A stretch of 5,989 nucleotides of DNA, from contig CALTZU010000190.1 of assembly GCA_943913835.1 (NCBI GenBank), forward strand, positions 1-5,989, written 5' to 3'. Of this stretch, positions 1-5,978 are shown one piece after another (the stretch's first letter is position 1; each line of letters starts with the position of its first letter). The translations under genes were made by a program, and so were the position numbers. The notes beneath the pieces are model-generated. The model saw only the letters and a list, made by a program, of their open reading frames with translations, did no database searches and was not told the DNA's origin. This stretch comes from an uncultured Rheinheimera sp. (lineage in GTDB: Bacteria > Pseudomonadota > Gammaproteobacteria > Enterobacterales > Alteromonadaceae).

Positions 1-327
1 GGGAAAAAAAACAGTACAATTCACTTACTCTCGGGTGGTGAAAAAGCGCTAACCGCTTTATCATTGGTGTTTTCGATTTTTCGATTAAATCCGGCACCTT
101 TTTGCATGCTGGATGAAGTAGATGCACCTTTAGACGATGCAAACGTTGGCAGATTTTGTAATCTGGTACGGGAAATGTCGGAGACAGTGCAATTTATTTA
201 TATCAGTCACAATAAAATTGCCATGGAAATGGCGGCACAATTAATGGGGGTGACTATGCAGGAACCCGGTGTGTCCAGAGTTGTGGCTGTAGATGTGGAA
301 GATGCCGTGAAAATGGCACAAGCCTAA
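1..327 (+). CDS. smc: Chromosome partition protein Smc, C-terminal end (5' truncated by window)
   Basis: This is the C-terminal part of the ATPase head of Smc, which with ScpA and ScpB compacts and helps segregate the chromosome. The reading frame is open from base 1, so the gene begins outside the window; 108 residues are visible. A TTG at 64 is not the true start, because the essential ABC signature LSGGEKALTA lies before it (local residues 10-19). Next come Walker B with catalytic Asp38-Glu39 in FCMLDEVD, the D-loop PLDDAN, and the switch histidine His70 in YISHNK. The Walker A half of the nucleotide site and the coiled coils would lie upstream. The ending, with GVTMQEPGVSRVVAVDV, is typical of gammaproteobacterial Smc rather than MukB. 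zipA follows after 19 bases on the same strand, a common arrangement suggesting co-transcription. The assignment is firm; only the size of the missing part is unknown. Confidence 0.95.
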   Translation, partial: GKKNSTIHLLSGGEKALTALSLVFSIFRLNPAPFCMLDEVDAPLDDANVGRFCNLVREMSETVQFIYISHNKIAMEMAAQLMGVTMQEPGVSRVVAVDVEDAVKMAQA

Positions 328-346
328 AAACTAAAAGGTAAAAGAG

Positions 347-1189
347 ATGGCTGAGGAATTACGTTTAGTCTTGATTGTTTTGGGTGTGTTAGGTATCAGT
401 GCTTTAGCTTTACACGGCTGGTGGACTGTTCGTAAAAATAACAAAGATATTGGTAAGTACGAACCTGAACCGGCGGCCACAGATCCAACGACCAGAGCTG
501 ACGGCTTTGATGAACTGGGTATAGGGCGTAAGAGGGTATTGCAACCTGGCGAAAAACCTCAACCTAAGCCAGCGCCTACTGTAGCACCAAAAGCCAATAA
601 ATTACGTGAACCTGTCAAGGTGCGTCGCGAGCCTGAATTAAACGAACCGTCGCTGGATATGGGCAGTTTTTCTGCCACAGATGAGCCTTACGCTGAAGCC
701 ATAGCGGAAGAGCAACAAGCGGCGTACGAAGCAGAAAAAGATCAAACAGCTCAGGCACCGGCCAATGAAGTGTTGATCCTGCATGTGCTGTTGCCTGAAG
801 GTGAGGAAATCAACGGTTCTTTATTATTGCCATCGTTGCTGACGCTTGGCTTTAAATACGGTGAAATGAATATTTTCCACCGCTTCCAGGACAATGCAGG
901 TTCAGGAGAAGTATTGTTTTCTCTGGCCAATATGTTTAATCCAGGTACCTTCGATTTAGAAGATATGGACAAAATGAACACCCGGGGTTTAAGTCTGTTT
1001 ATGACCTTGCCAGGGCCTGGTGAAGCCTTACAAAACTTTAACCTGATGCACAGTGCAGCGAAAAAACTGGCCGACGAATTCGGTGGTCAGGTACTGGATG
1101 GTCAGCGCTCAGTGCTGACAGTACAAACAGTACGGCATTATGTGGAAAAAATCCGTGAGTTTCAGCGCCAACGCCTGATCCACGGTTAA
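347..1189 (+). CDS. zipA: Cell division protein ZipA
   Basis: ZipA anchors the FtsZ ring to the inner membrane at the division site and helps recruit later divisome proteins. The 280 residues show the expected three parts. An N-terminal membrane segment (about residues 5-25, LRLVLIVLGVLGISALALHG) is followed by a positively charged WWTVRKNNK stretch. A Pro/Glu/Ala-rich, probably disordered linker spans about 28-138 and carries the short DELGIGRKRV motif near the membrane, similar to the EGVGEVRV region of the E. coli protein. The C-terminal FtsZ-binding domain (about 140-276) includes the characteristic stretches YGEMNIFHR, GEVLFSLANMFNPGTFD and LQNFNLM. It is shorter than E. coli ZipA (about 328 residues) because of the linker, which varies freely in this family. 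The ATG is supported by AAAAGG at 333-338, eight bases upstream, and by the position of the membrane segment. It lies directly after smc, and a terminator follows its stop. Confidence 0.96.
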   Translation: MAEELRLVLIVLGVLGISALALHGWWTVRKNNKDIGKYEPEPAATDPTTRADGFDELGIGRKRVLQPGEKPQPKPAPTVAPKANKLREPVKVRREPELNEPSLDMGSFSATDEPYAEAIAEEQQAAYEAEKDQTAQAPANEVLILHVLLPEGEEINGSLLLPSLLTLGFKYGEMNIFHRFQDNAGSGEVLFSLANMFNPGTFDLEDMDKMNTRGLSLFMTLPGPGEALQNFNLMHSAAKKLADEFGGQVLDGQRSVLTVQTVRHYVEKIREFQRQRLIHG

Positions 1190-1206
1190 TAGATTACCGC
1201 TGTTAA

Positions 1207-1237
1207 AGAGGCCCCGTTTTCGGGGCTTCTCTATTTT
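1207..1237 (+). terminator. Rho-independent terminator after zipA
   Basis: A ten-pair stem (1207-1216 with 1221-1230) closes a TTTT loop. Six inner G-C pairs (GCCCCG/CGGGGC) are extended by one G-T wobble and three further pairs. A short T-rich tail (CTATTTT) follows. It begins 18 bases after the zipA stop, so it probably ends the smc-zipA transcript. ligA would then need its own promoter or read-through. The TAGAAT at 1237-1242, one base off the -10 consensus, is a possible -10 box, but I see no good -35 at the right distance. Confidence 0.85.
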
Positions 1238-1277
1238 AGAATTTAAATTTTCGACTTTCGGTGCCAGAGTAAACCTT

Positions 1278-3308
1278 ATGAATTCAGCTATCCAACAACG
1301 CCTGCAGCAGCTTAAAGACCAACTGGCCTATCATAATCATCAGTATTATGTGCTGGATAACCCCAGTATTCCTGATGCCGATTACGATAAGTTGTTTTTG
1401 GAATTAAAGCAGATTGAGCTACAGCACCCGGAACTTATTACTGCCGATTCGCCAACCCAAAGAGTGGGGGCTGCGCCTTTAAGCAAATTCGGCCAAATTA
1501 GCCATCAGGTGGCTATGTTGTCTCTGGATAATGCCTTTGACGCCGAAGACTTCGCGGCTTTTTATAAACGTATGGCGGACCGTATTGATGCAAGCAAAGA
1601 CTTTGAATTTTGCGCTGAGCCTAAACTGGATGGTTTAGCTGTCAGCATCCGTTATGAGCAAGGCCTATTGGTGCAAGCTGCTACCCGCGGCGATGGTTTC
1701 ACTGGTGAAGATATTACCGCCAATGTGAAAACTATCCGTGCTGTGCCACTGAAGTTACAAGGCGATGTGCCTGCGGTGCTGGAAGTGCGTGGTGAAGTCT
1801 TTATGCCATTGTCTGGCTTTGAGGCGATGAATGATAAAGCCCGTGCCACAGGAGATAAAGTTTTTGCCAATCCGCGTAATGCAGCAGCGGGTAGCTTAAG
1901 GCAACTAGACCCTAAAATAACTGCCACCCGGCCATTGATGTTTTATGCCTATGCCGTGGGAGCTGTAGAAGACCCAGCGCGATTGTTAAATGGCAAAAGC
2001 CACCATAACAGGCTGCAACAGCTGAAAAGCTGGGGGTTACCTGTTTGTCCTGAGATTCGTCATGTCACAGGTTTACAGGCCGCTTTAGATTATCAACAAA
2101 GTATCCTCGCCAAACGCGCTGCTTTGCCTTATGAAATAGATGGTGTGGTGCTAAAAGTGGATGACCTGGCTCAGCAACAAGCCTTAGGTTTTGTCGCACG
2201 CGCACCCCGTTGGGCTATTGCTTTTAAATTCCCGGCTCAGGAAAAAACCACCACTTTACTGGATGTCGAATTTCAGGTCGGTCGCACAGGCTCTATTACG
2301 CCAGTCGCCAGATTGGAACCCGTGATGGTGGGTGGTGTCACCGTTAGTAATGCGACTTTGCATAATCAGGATGAAATTAACCGCTTGGGCGTCAAGATAG
2401 GCGATACAGTGATAGTGCGCAGGGCAGGAGATGTGATCCCACAAATCGTCTCTGTAGTAGTGGAACAGCGGCCTGACACAACCCGTGACATCCTATTCCC
2501 AACCGCTTGTCCTGTCTGTCAGTCCAGTATTGAACGGGTTGAAGGGGAAGCTGTGGCTCGTTGTACTGGTGGGTTGTTTTGTGCCGCTCAGCAAAAAGAG
2601 GCGCTAAAACATTTTGTCTCGCGAAAAGCCATGGATATTGAAGGTTTAGGCGACAAAATCATTGAGCAGCTGGTTGATCAGCAACTGGTGAAAACTCCGG
2701 CTGATATTTTCCGTTTAGATATGCCAGCTTTAGTTGGCCTGGAGCGGATGGGAGAAAAACTGGCGCTTAAACTGCTGAAATCTATCGAAGATTCAAAACA
2801 AACCACTTTGCCACGTTTTATTTATGCTTTGGGCATCCGTGAAGTAGGGGAGGCAACAGCGCTGAATTTAGCCAGTCACTTTGCGACCTTGGATGCGGTG
2901 CAGCAGGCCACTTTCGAGCAGTTGTTAGAGGTGCCTGATGTAGGTACTGTGGTCGCTGGCAATATTCAACATTTTATGGCAGAAGAACACAATACTGCTG
3001 TGATAGCTCAGTTAATTGAAGCGGGTATCCATTGGCCAGCCATTGAGAAGCAGCAACAGGGTGAACAGCCTTTAGCTGGTTTAACCCTGGTGTTAACCGG
3101 TACTTTGATCAGCATGGGCCGTGACGATGCGAAGGAAAAACTGCAACGTCTGGGGGCTAAAGTATCAGGCTCTGTTTCAGCTAAAACTTATGCCGTGATA
3201 GCAGGGGACAATGCCGGCTCTAAGTTGGCCAAAGCAACCGAATTGGCAGTACCTGTATGGACTGAACAGCAGATGCTGGATTTGTTTTTACAGCATGGAG
3301 TGAATTGA
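1278..3308 (+). CDS. ligA: NAD+-dependent DNA ligase LigA
   Basis: LigA seals 3'-OH/5'-phosphate nicks in duplex DNA during replication and repair, using NAD+ to form a ligase-adenylate. The 676 residues match the usual length and all domains are present in order. Domain Ia (about 1-68) has the NAD+-contacting YYVLDNPSIPDADYD stretch. The adenylation domain has nucleophile Lys116 in KLDG, RGEVFM at 171-176, YEIDGVVLKV near 285-294 and AFKFP at 315-319. An OB-fold follows (about 320-400). The zinc finger uses Cys411, Cys414, Cys429 and Cys435. A helix-hairpin-helix region lies at about 440-585 (GIREVGEATA, VPDVGTVVAGNI), and a BRCT domain at about 600-676 includes VLTGTL and GAKVSGSVS. No key residue is missing. 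The ATG lies eight bases after a modest AGAG (1266-1269). The end of the gene carries GGAG at 3297-3300, a ribosome site for the next gene, which starts one base after this stop. Confidence 0.98.
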   Translation: MNSAIQQRLQQLKDQLAYHNHQYYVLDNPSIPDADYDKLFLELKQIELQHPELITADSPTQRVGAAPLSKFGQISHQVAMLSLDNAFDAEDFAAFYKRMADRIDASKDFEFCAEPKLDGLAVSIRYEQGLLVQAATRGDGFTGEDITANVKTIRAVPLKLQGDVPAVLEVRGEVFMPLSGFEAMNDKARATGDKVFANPRNAAAGSLRQLDPKITATRPLMFYAYAVGAVEDPARLLNGKSHHNRLQQLKSWGLPVCPEIRHVTGLQAALDYQQSILAKRAALPYEIDGVVLKVDDLAQQQALGFVARAPRWAIAFKFPAQEKTTTLLDVEFQVGRTGSITPVARLEPVMVGGVTVSNATLHNQDEINRLGVKIGDTVIVRRAGDVIPQIVSVVVEQRPDTTRDILFPTACPVCQSSIERVEGEAVARCTGGLFCAAQQKEALKHFVSRKAMDIEGLGDKIIEQLVDQQLVKTPADIFRLDMPALVGLERMGEKLALKLLKSIEDSKQTTLPRFIYALGIREVGEATALNLASHFATLDAVQQATFEQLLEVPDVGTVVAGNIQHFMAEEHNTAVIAQLIEAGIHWPAIEKQQQGEQPLAGLTLVLTGTLISMGRDDAKEKLQRLGAKVSGSVSAKTYAVIAGDNAGSKLAKATELAVPVWTEQQMLDLFLQHGVN

Positions 3309-3309
3309 G

Positions 3310-3765
3310 ATGTCGCAGTTCTATCCATTGCTTGATAAATATGGCCTGACCCGAATACCACTGCGCTTTTATGCAGTACTTTTATTAGTGTTAAGGCCCT
3401 ACATTCTGTGGATTTTAGTGCTGACTATGCCAGAAGGGGGCGATAAATTACTGGCTGCTGTTTACCCTAAAAGTAATGACTTTTTAATGGCTTGCCTGAT
3501 CTGTGCGCCTTTATTACTAGTGGTTGCAGCGCTGAGTCAGCGTAAAGACAAAGGACATCAAAGGTGGTTCAGGATATGGCGTCAAAGCCGCTGGATCCTG
3601 CTGGCTGTGGTTGTAATAGATCTGGCACATAGTTTAACCCACTTACCCAACTATGTGATGCTCAAGGCCCCCTGGTTGCTGATTTCGCCCGTACTGCTGG
3701 TGTTGAGTTTGTGGTGGCTGCTCACCAATGCAGCAATAAAGCAAGTAGTGACAGAATGGCCTTAA
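3310..3765 (+). CDS. DUF2919-like inner membrane protein of unknown function
   Basis: This is a 151-residue integral membrane protein with four likely transmembrane helices (about 18-39, 57-75, 94-111 and 121-140). The loop after helix 2 is strongly basic (SQRKDKGHQRWFRIWRQSR), which would place it and both termini in the cytoplasm by the positive-inside rule. The start LDKYGLTRIPLRF, the first-helix motif LRPYILW and the following GGDKLLAAVYP resemble my memory of the gammaproteobacterial DUF2919 family (E. coli YfeZ type), whose function is unknown. The family name comes from pattern recognition, not a search. The ATG is one base after the ligA stop and the GGAG at 3297-3300 sits inside ligA, so translation is probably coupled to ligA. 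That position alone does not show a role in DNA joining. The gene ends 14 bases from the stop of the convergent minus-strand gene. I see no strong terminator in the gap, only a weak GGCC-TTAAC-GGCC hairpin. Confidence 0.85.
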   Translation: MSQFYPLLDKYGLTRIPLRFYAVLLLVLRPYILWILVLTMPEGGDKLLAAVYPKSNDFLMACLICAPLLLVVAALSQRKDKGHQRWFRIWRQSRWILLAVVVIDLAHSLTHLPNYVMLKAPWLLISPVLLVLSLWWLLTNAAIKQVVTEWP

Positions 3766-3779
3766 CGGCCTTAGGCGGG

Positions 3780-5396
3780 TTAAATCGCAATTTTCTGCTG
3801 GCCTTGCAACTGCTGCCAGCGTTTTTGCTGCTCCTGGTTTAGTTTAGCTTTCGACAGCATAACCTCACATTGCAAACGCAGTTGTTCGGTCTGAATTGAC
3901 GGATCAATATTTTCAGTTGAACGCAACGACTGCAGCAAGTTTAATGCAATACCAGCATTGCCGGGCATAATCTTAAAAGCCTGTATAAAAGCATTCAGAG
4001 CTTGATGCCACTGACCTTTTTCGTACAAGAGCACCGCATTGTTGTTGAACTCTCTTGGTCCCATTGGTAGGGTTTCACGTTCCTGTTGCTCCTGATGCAG
4101 GTAAGTTATAAAAACAGGATCAGCCTGTTTCAGCTTGTTCTCGTCTTGTGTCAGTTGCTTCAGTAATTCCCTTGAACTACTTAATAAGCCAACTTCATGC
4201 AAAGCTTTGGCTTTATCCAGAATATCCTCAGCATCTTGTGCCGCAGAGCTTTTCTCCAGGGCCAGGAGCAGCTGTTTCGCTTTTTCAACCTGATCCTTAA
4301 GATAATAAATCCGTGCCTGCACCACCGCTTGTTGCTCTTGCTTAGGTTGCTCGGGAAACATCTGGCGCATATTAGTTAAAGTGTCATTCGCGACTTTGGA
4401 TAATCGGCTGGTTTGCTCATCTTCATCAACACTTAAGGCGTAATCGATAGAAGCACGGGCCAGATTCAGATAGAGATCTGGTTGTTCATACACAGAAAAA
4501 CGGGCAAACCGCAGTAAATCTTTGGCTGCTTTAAACTGATGCTCATAATCATGATTTAAACGTGACAAATGCATCAGTTTTTGTTGGCGTAGTAAGTTGC
4601 GCGGTGCCATATCTGTGGCTTGCAGCAGATCTGCCAGAGCCTTTTTATACATTTGCTGCTGCAGATGTATGTCTGACAGTAAATCCAAAGCTGCTAGTTT
4701 CATATCTGCTTTTTGCAATAAAGGCTGCAACAAAGCTGTGGCTTCAGGGTAACGCTGCCGTTGAATAAGACAGCGTGCTAGCCCAAGCTTTACCCAGTTC
4801 AGATTCTCGTTATGAACTAGATTACTGTAAAATTGCTCGGCTTCGGTCCAGCGTGCTGCTTGCAGTAGTATCTCGCCTTTTATTTTTAACAACATGCTGG
4901 TGTATTTAGGTTGATAGCCCTGTTTAAGCCACTGATCCAGCAACTTTAGGGCGGCATCTGTCTTATGCTCATCCATCAGGCTATACAAAGGACGGAATAA
5001 GTTTTTACGCCGTATTGTGCGGTCGATGCGGGATTTTAAATCTTTGATGGCAAAAGGTTTCACCATAAATTCGTCAGGCTGTAATTCCAGAACGCTATGC
5101 ACCAGGCTTGGATCTGTCTCGGCACTGATAAAAATGAAGCCGGTACAATGGCGAAATAAGTTACGGACCTTCAGTTCCTGATAGAGCTGATAGCCGTCTT
5201 TGCCATTTAAATTAAAGGAGCAAATGATCAAGTCGAAAGCTTTATCACGACACAAAGTTAAGGCGGCAGCAGAGTTTTCAGCATAATGAAAACCCGGATA
5301 ACCCAGAGTCTCCAACGCATAGCGCAAGTAGTTCTGAGTTAAAGGCTGCTCATCTACAACCAGTATCTGAATGTCCTTATTAAGTTTTACTGCCAT
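3780..5396 (-). CDS. Receiver-TPR protein with a degenerate receiver domain (Ser at the phosphoacceptor site)
   Basis: This is a 538-residue probable soluble cytoplasmic regulator; no signal peptide or membrane segment is seen. Residues about 8-130 form a CheY-like receiver: ILVVDE with acidic Asp15 and Glu16, DLIICSFNL, the conserved Ser/Thr position in IFISAET (Ser91), and Lys113-Pro114 in MVKPF. At the place of the phosphorylated aspartate there is Ser60, codon TCC on the minus strand (5217-5219), so ordinary phosphotransfer is unlikely. Residues about 140-510 are helical with TPR-like repeats; the clearest is about 450-483 (NNNAVLLYEKGQWHQALNAF onward), with others near 165-260. There is no DNA-binding, GGDEF, EAL or HD-GYP output, so it probably acts through protein contacts. 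V. cholerae VieB has, as I recall, a comparable receiver-plus-TPR layout, but orthology is not claimed. The ATG is preferred because the receiver begins right after it; the nearest AAAGG lies 14 bases upstream, unusually far. The partner is unknown. Confidence 0.9.
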   Translation of the reverse strand: MAVKLNKDIQILVVDEQPLTQNYLRYALETLGYPGFHYAENSAAALTLCRDKAFDLIICSFNLNGKDGYQLYQELKVRNLFRHCTGFIFISAETDPSLVHSVLELQPDEFMVKPFAIKDLKSRIDRTIRRKNLFRPLYSLMDEHKTDAALKLLDQWLKQGYQPKYTSMLLKIKGEILLQAARWTEAEQFYSNLVHNENLNWVKLGLARCLIQRQRYPEATALLQPLLQKADMKLAALDLLSDIHLQQQMYKKALADLLQATDMAPRNLLRQQKLMHLSRLNHDYEHQFKAAKDLLRFARFSVYEQPDLYLNLARASIDYALSVDEDEQTSRLSKVANDTLTNMRQMFPEQPKQEQQAVVQARIYYLKDQVEKAKQLLLALEKSSAAQDAEDILDKAKALHEVGLLSSSRELLKQLTQDENKLKQADPVFITYLHQEQQERETLPMGPREFNNNAVLLYEKGQWHQALNAFIQAFKIMPGNAGIALNLLQSLRSTENIDPSIQTEQLRLQCEVMLSKAKLNQEQQKRWQQLQGQQKIAI

Positions 5397-5674
5397 AAAT
5401 GAATGAGGTACCTTTTATCATTTCTATCAAATATAGCCATTAAAAGACCAAAAAGCTGTAAATTTTTTAAATGAATTCAAGGGTTCGTGCTTTTCTGATT
5501 TAGGAAAAACTATTAATAAGCGAAAAAGTGCTAAAAACAAAAATTTAAAATTGATTAAAAACAAGATATTAGTGAATTTTTGTTGGATCAAAGCCCTGTG
5601 TTTTAAGCCAGTCCATAAAAACGATATTTTTTCGCCGAAGAAGTGCGGTATTTATCAAAAAGGTAGATACCAGC
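5397..5674. other. AT-rich noncoding region between the receiver-TPR gene and the repeat array
   Basis: No credible gene lies here on either strand. The part nearest the receiver-TPR gene should hold its promoter. A perfect 10-bp inverted repeat, AACAAAAATT (5536-5545) and AATTTTTGTT (5575-5584), is separated by 29 bases. It is almost all A/T and may be chance. From about 5581 rightward, short matches to the 76-bp repeat appear in the right order: TGTTGGAT (5581-5588), CCAGTCC (5608-5614), then ACGATATTTTTTCGCCGAAG (5621-5640). These suggest older, decayed copies. An open frame starting at 5551 runs into the repeats and is not accepted as a gene. Confidence 0.7.
5411..5435 (-). promoter_or_regulatory. 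Candidate -10 box and distant ribosome site for the receiver-TPR gene
   Basis: On the minus strand, TATATT (5430-5435 on the plus strand) could be a -10 box, giving a leader of about 27 bases before the ATG at 5396. No convincing -35 is found at 16-18 bases. AAAGG (5411-5415) is the only purine-rich ribosome-site candidate, 14 bases from the start. The region is so AT-rich that chance -10 matches are expected, so this is tentative. Confidence 0.25.
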
Positions 5675-5750
5675 TAGTGGATGTGACTGGTGTCAAAGAA
5701 GTCCGCCTTGGTCTTTTGGTAAAGAGAGCGATGTTTTTTTATCAAAGGAA
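5675..5750 (-). repeat. Degenerate outermost repeat unit
   Basis: This unit is in exact 76-bp register with the others but has 12 substitutions relative to the unit at 5751. Eight of the 12 fall in the 28-bp tRNA-derived part (unit positions 2, 10, 11, 17, 18, 21, 24 and 25), destroying the T-stem and changing CCA to CTA on the minus strand. The remaining 48 bp has only four changes, two of which (positions 51 and 70) are shared with other units. Confidence 0.85.
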
Positions 5751-5778
5751 TGGTGGATGCTACTGGGTTCGAACCAGT
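5751..5778 (-). pseudogene. tRNA 3'-end fragment, copy 1
   Basis: On the minus strand these 28 bases form a perfect T-arm with the conserved TTCGAAC loop between G53 and C61, then acceptor strand AGCATCC (positions 66-72), A73 and an encoded CCA. No 5' half lies within reach. The amino acid cannot be assigned from this piece. U70 with A73 would suit a tRNA-Ala if its partner is G3, but an A3-U70 pair is equally possible. Confidence 0.85.
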
Positions 5779-5826
5779 CCGGCTTGGGCTTTTGGTAAAG
5801 GGAGCGATGTTTTTTTATCGAAGGAA

Positions 5827-5854
5827 TGGTGGATGCTACTGGGTTCGAACCAGT
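5827..5854 (-). pseudogene. tRNA 3'-end fragment, copy 2
   Basis: This is identical over all 28 bases to the fragment at 5751-5778. The unit differs just beyond the T-stem at unit positions 30 and 32 (plus-strand TCTGAC in place of TCCGGC), which shows that the tRNA-like part is held constant while the flank varies. Confidence 0.85.
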
Positions 5855-5902
5855 CTGACTTGGGCTTTTGGTAAAGAGAGCGATGTTTTTTTATCAAAGG
5901 AA

Positions 5903-5930
5903 TGGTGGATGCTACTGGGTTCGAACCAGT
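5903..5930 (-). pseudogene. tRNA 3'-end fragment, copy 3
   Basis: This is identical over all 28 bases to the other two fragments. Its 76-bp unit (5903-5978) differs from the unit at 5751 at only one position (unit position 51), so the two are recent or homogenised copies. Confidence 0.85.
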
Positions 5931-5978
5931 CCGGCTTGGGCTTTTGGTAAAGAGAGCGATGTTTTTTTATCGAAGGAA

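Noticed and set aside
751..2444. Minus-strand open frames inside zipA and ligA (751-981, 1652-1927, 2256-2444)
   Set aside because: These are shadows of well-supported genes on the plus strand, without ribosome sites or recognisable domains.
3757..3782. Bidirectional terminator between the convergent genes (GGCC-TTAAC-GGCC)
   Set aside because: The stem is only 4 bp with no T-run on either side. It could contribute, but cannot be supported as an intrinsic terminator.
4197..4768. Plus-strand open frames inside the receiver-TPR gene (4197-4379, 4562-4768)
   Set aside because: They lie wholly antisense to a clear coding region and show no coding features of their own.
5536..5584. Perfect 10-bp inverted repeat as a minus-strand terminator or operator
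   Set aside because: The arms have one G-C pair each in very AT-rich DNA and a 29-base loop. Chance is a sufficient explanation, so it is only mentioned in the noncoding-region entry.
5551..5874. Open frame of 107 codons running into the repeats
   Set aside because: Its repetitive peptide (WVRTS, LLGSNQ) comes from reading the 76-bp repeats, which contain antisense tRNA 3' ends, in successive frames, since 76 is not a multiple of three. It has no ribosome site and no family resemblance.
5750..5950. Open frame of 66 codons beginning MVDATGFEPV
   Set aside because: The peptide is typical of false ORFs read across the complement of a tRNA 3' end (TGGTGGATGCTACTGG). It lies entirely within the tandem repeat.
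5751..5978. The 76-bp unit as a complete tRNA, since 76 nt is a common tRNA length
   Set aside because: No 5' acceptor strand complementary to AGCATCC, and no D-arm or anticodon arm, is found in any unit. The length match seems to be coincidence.
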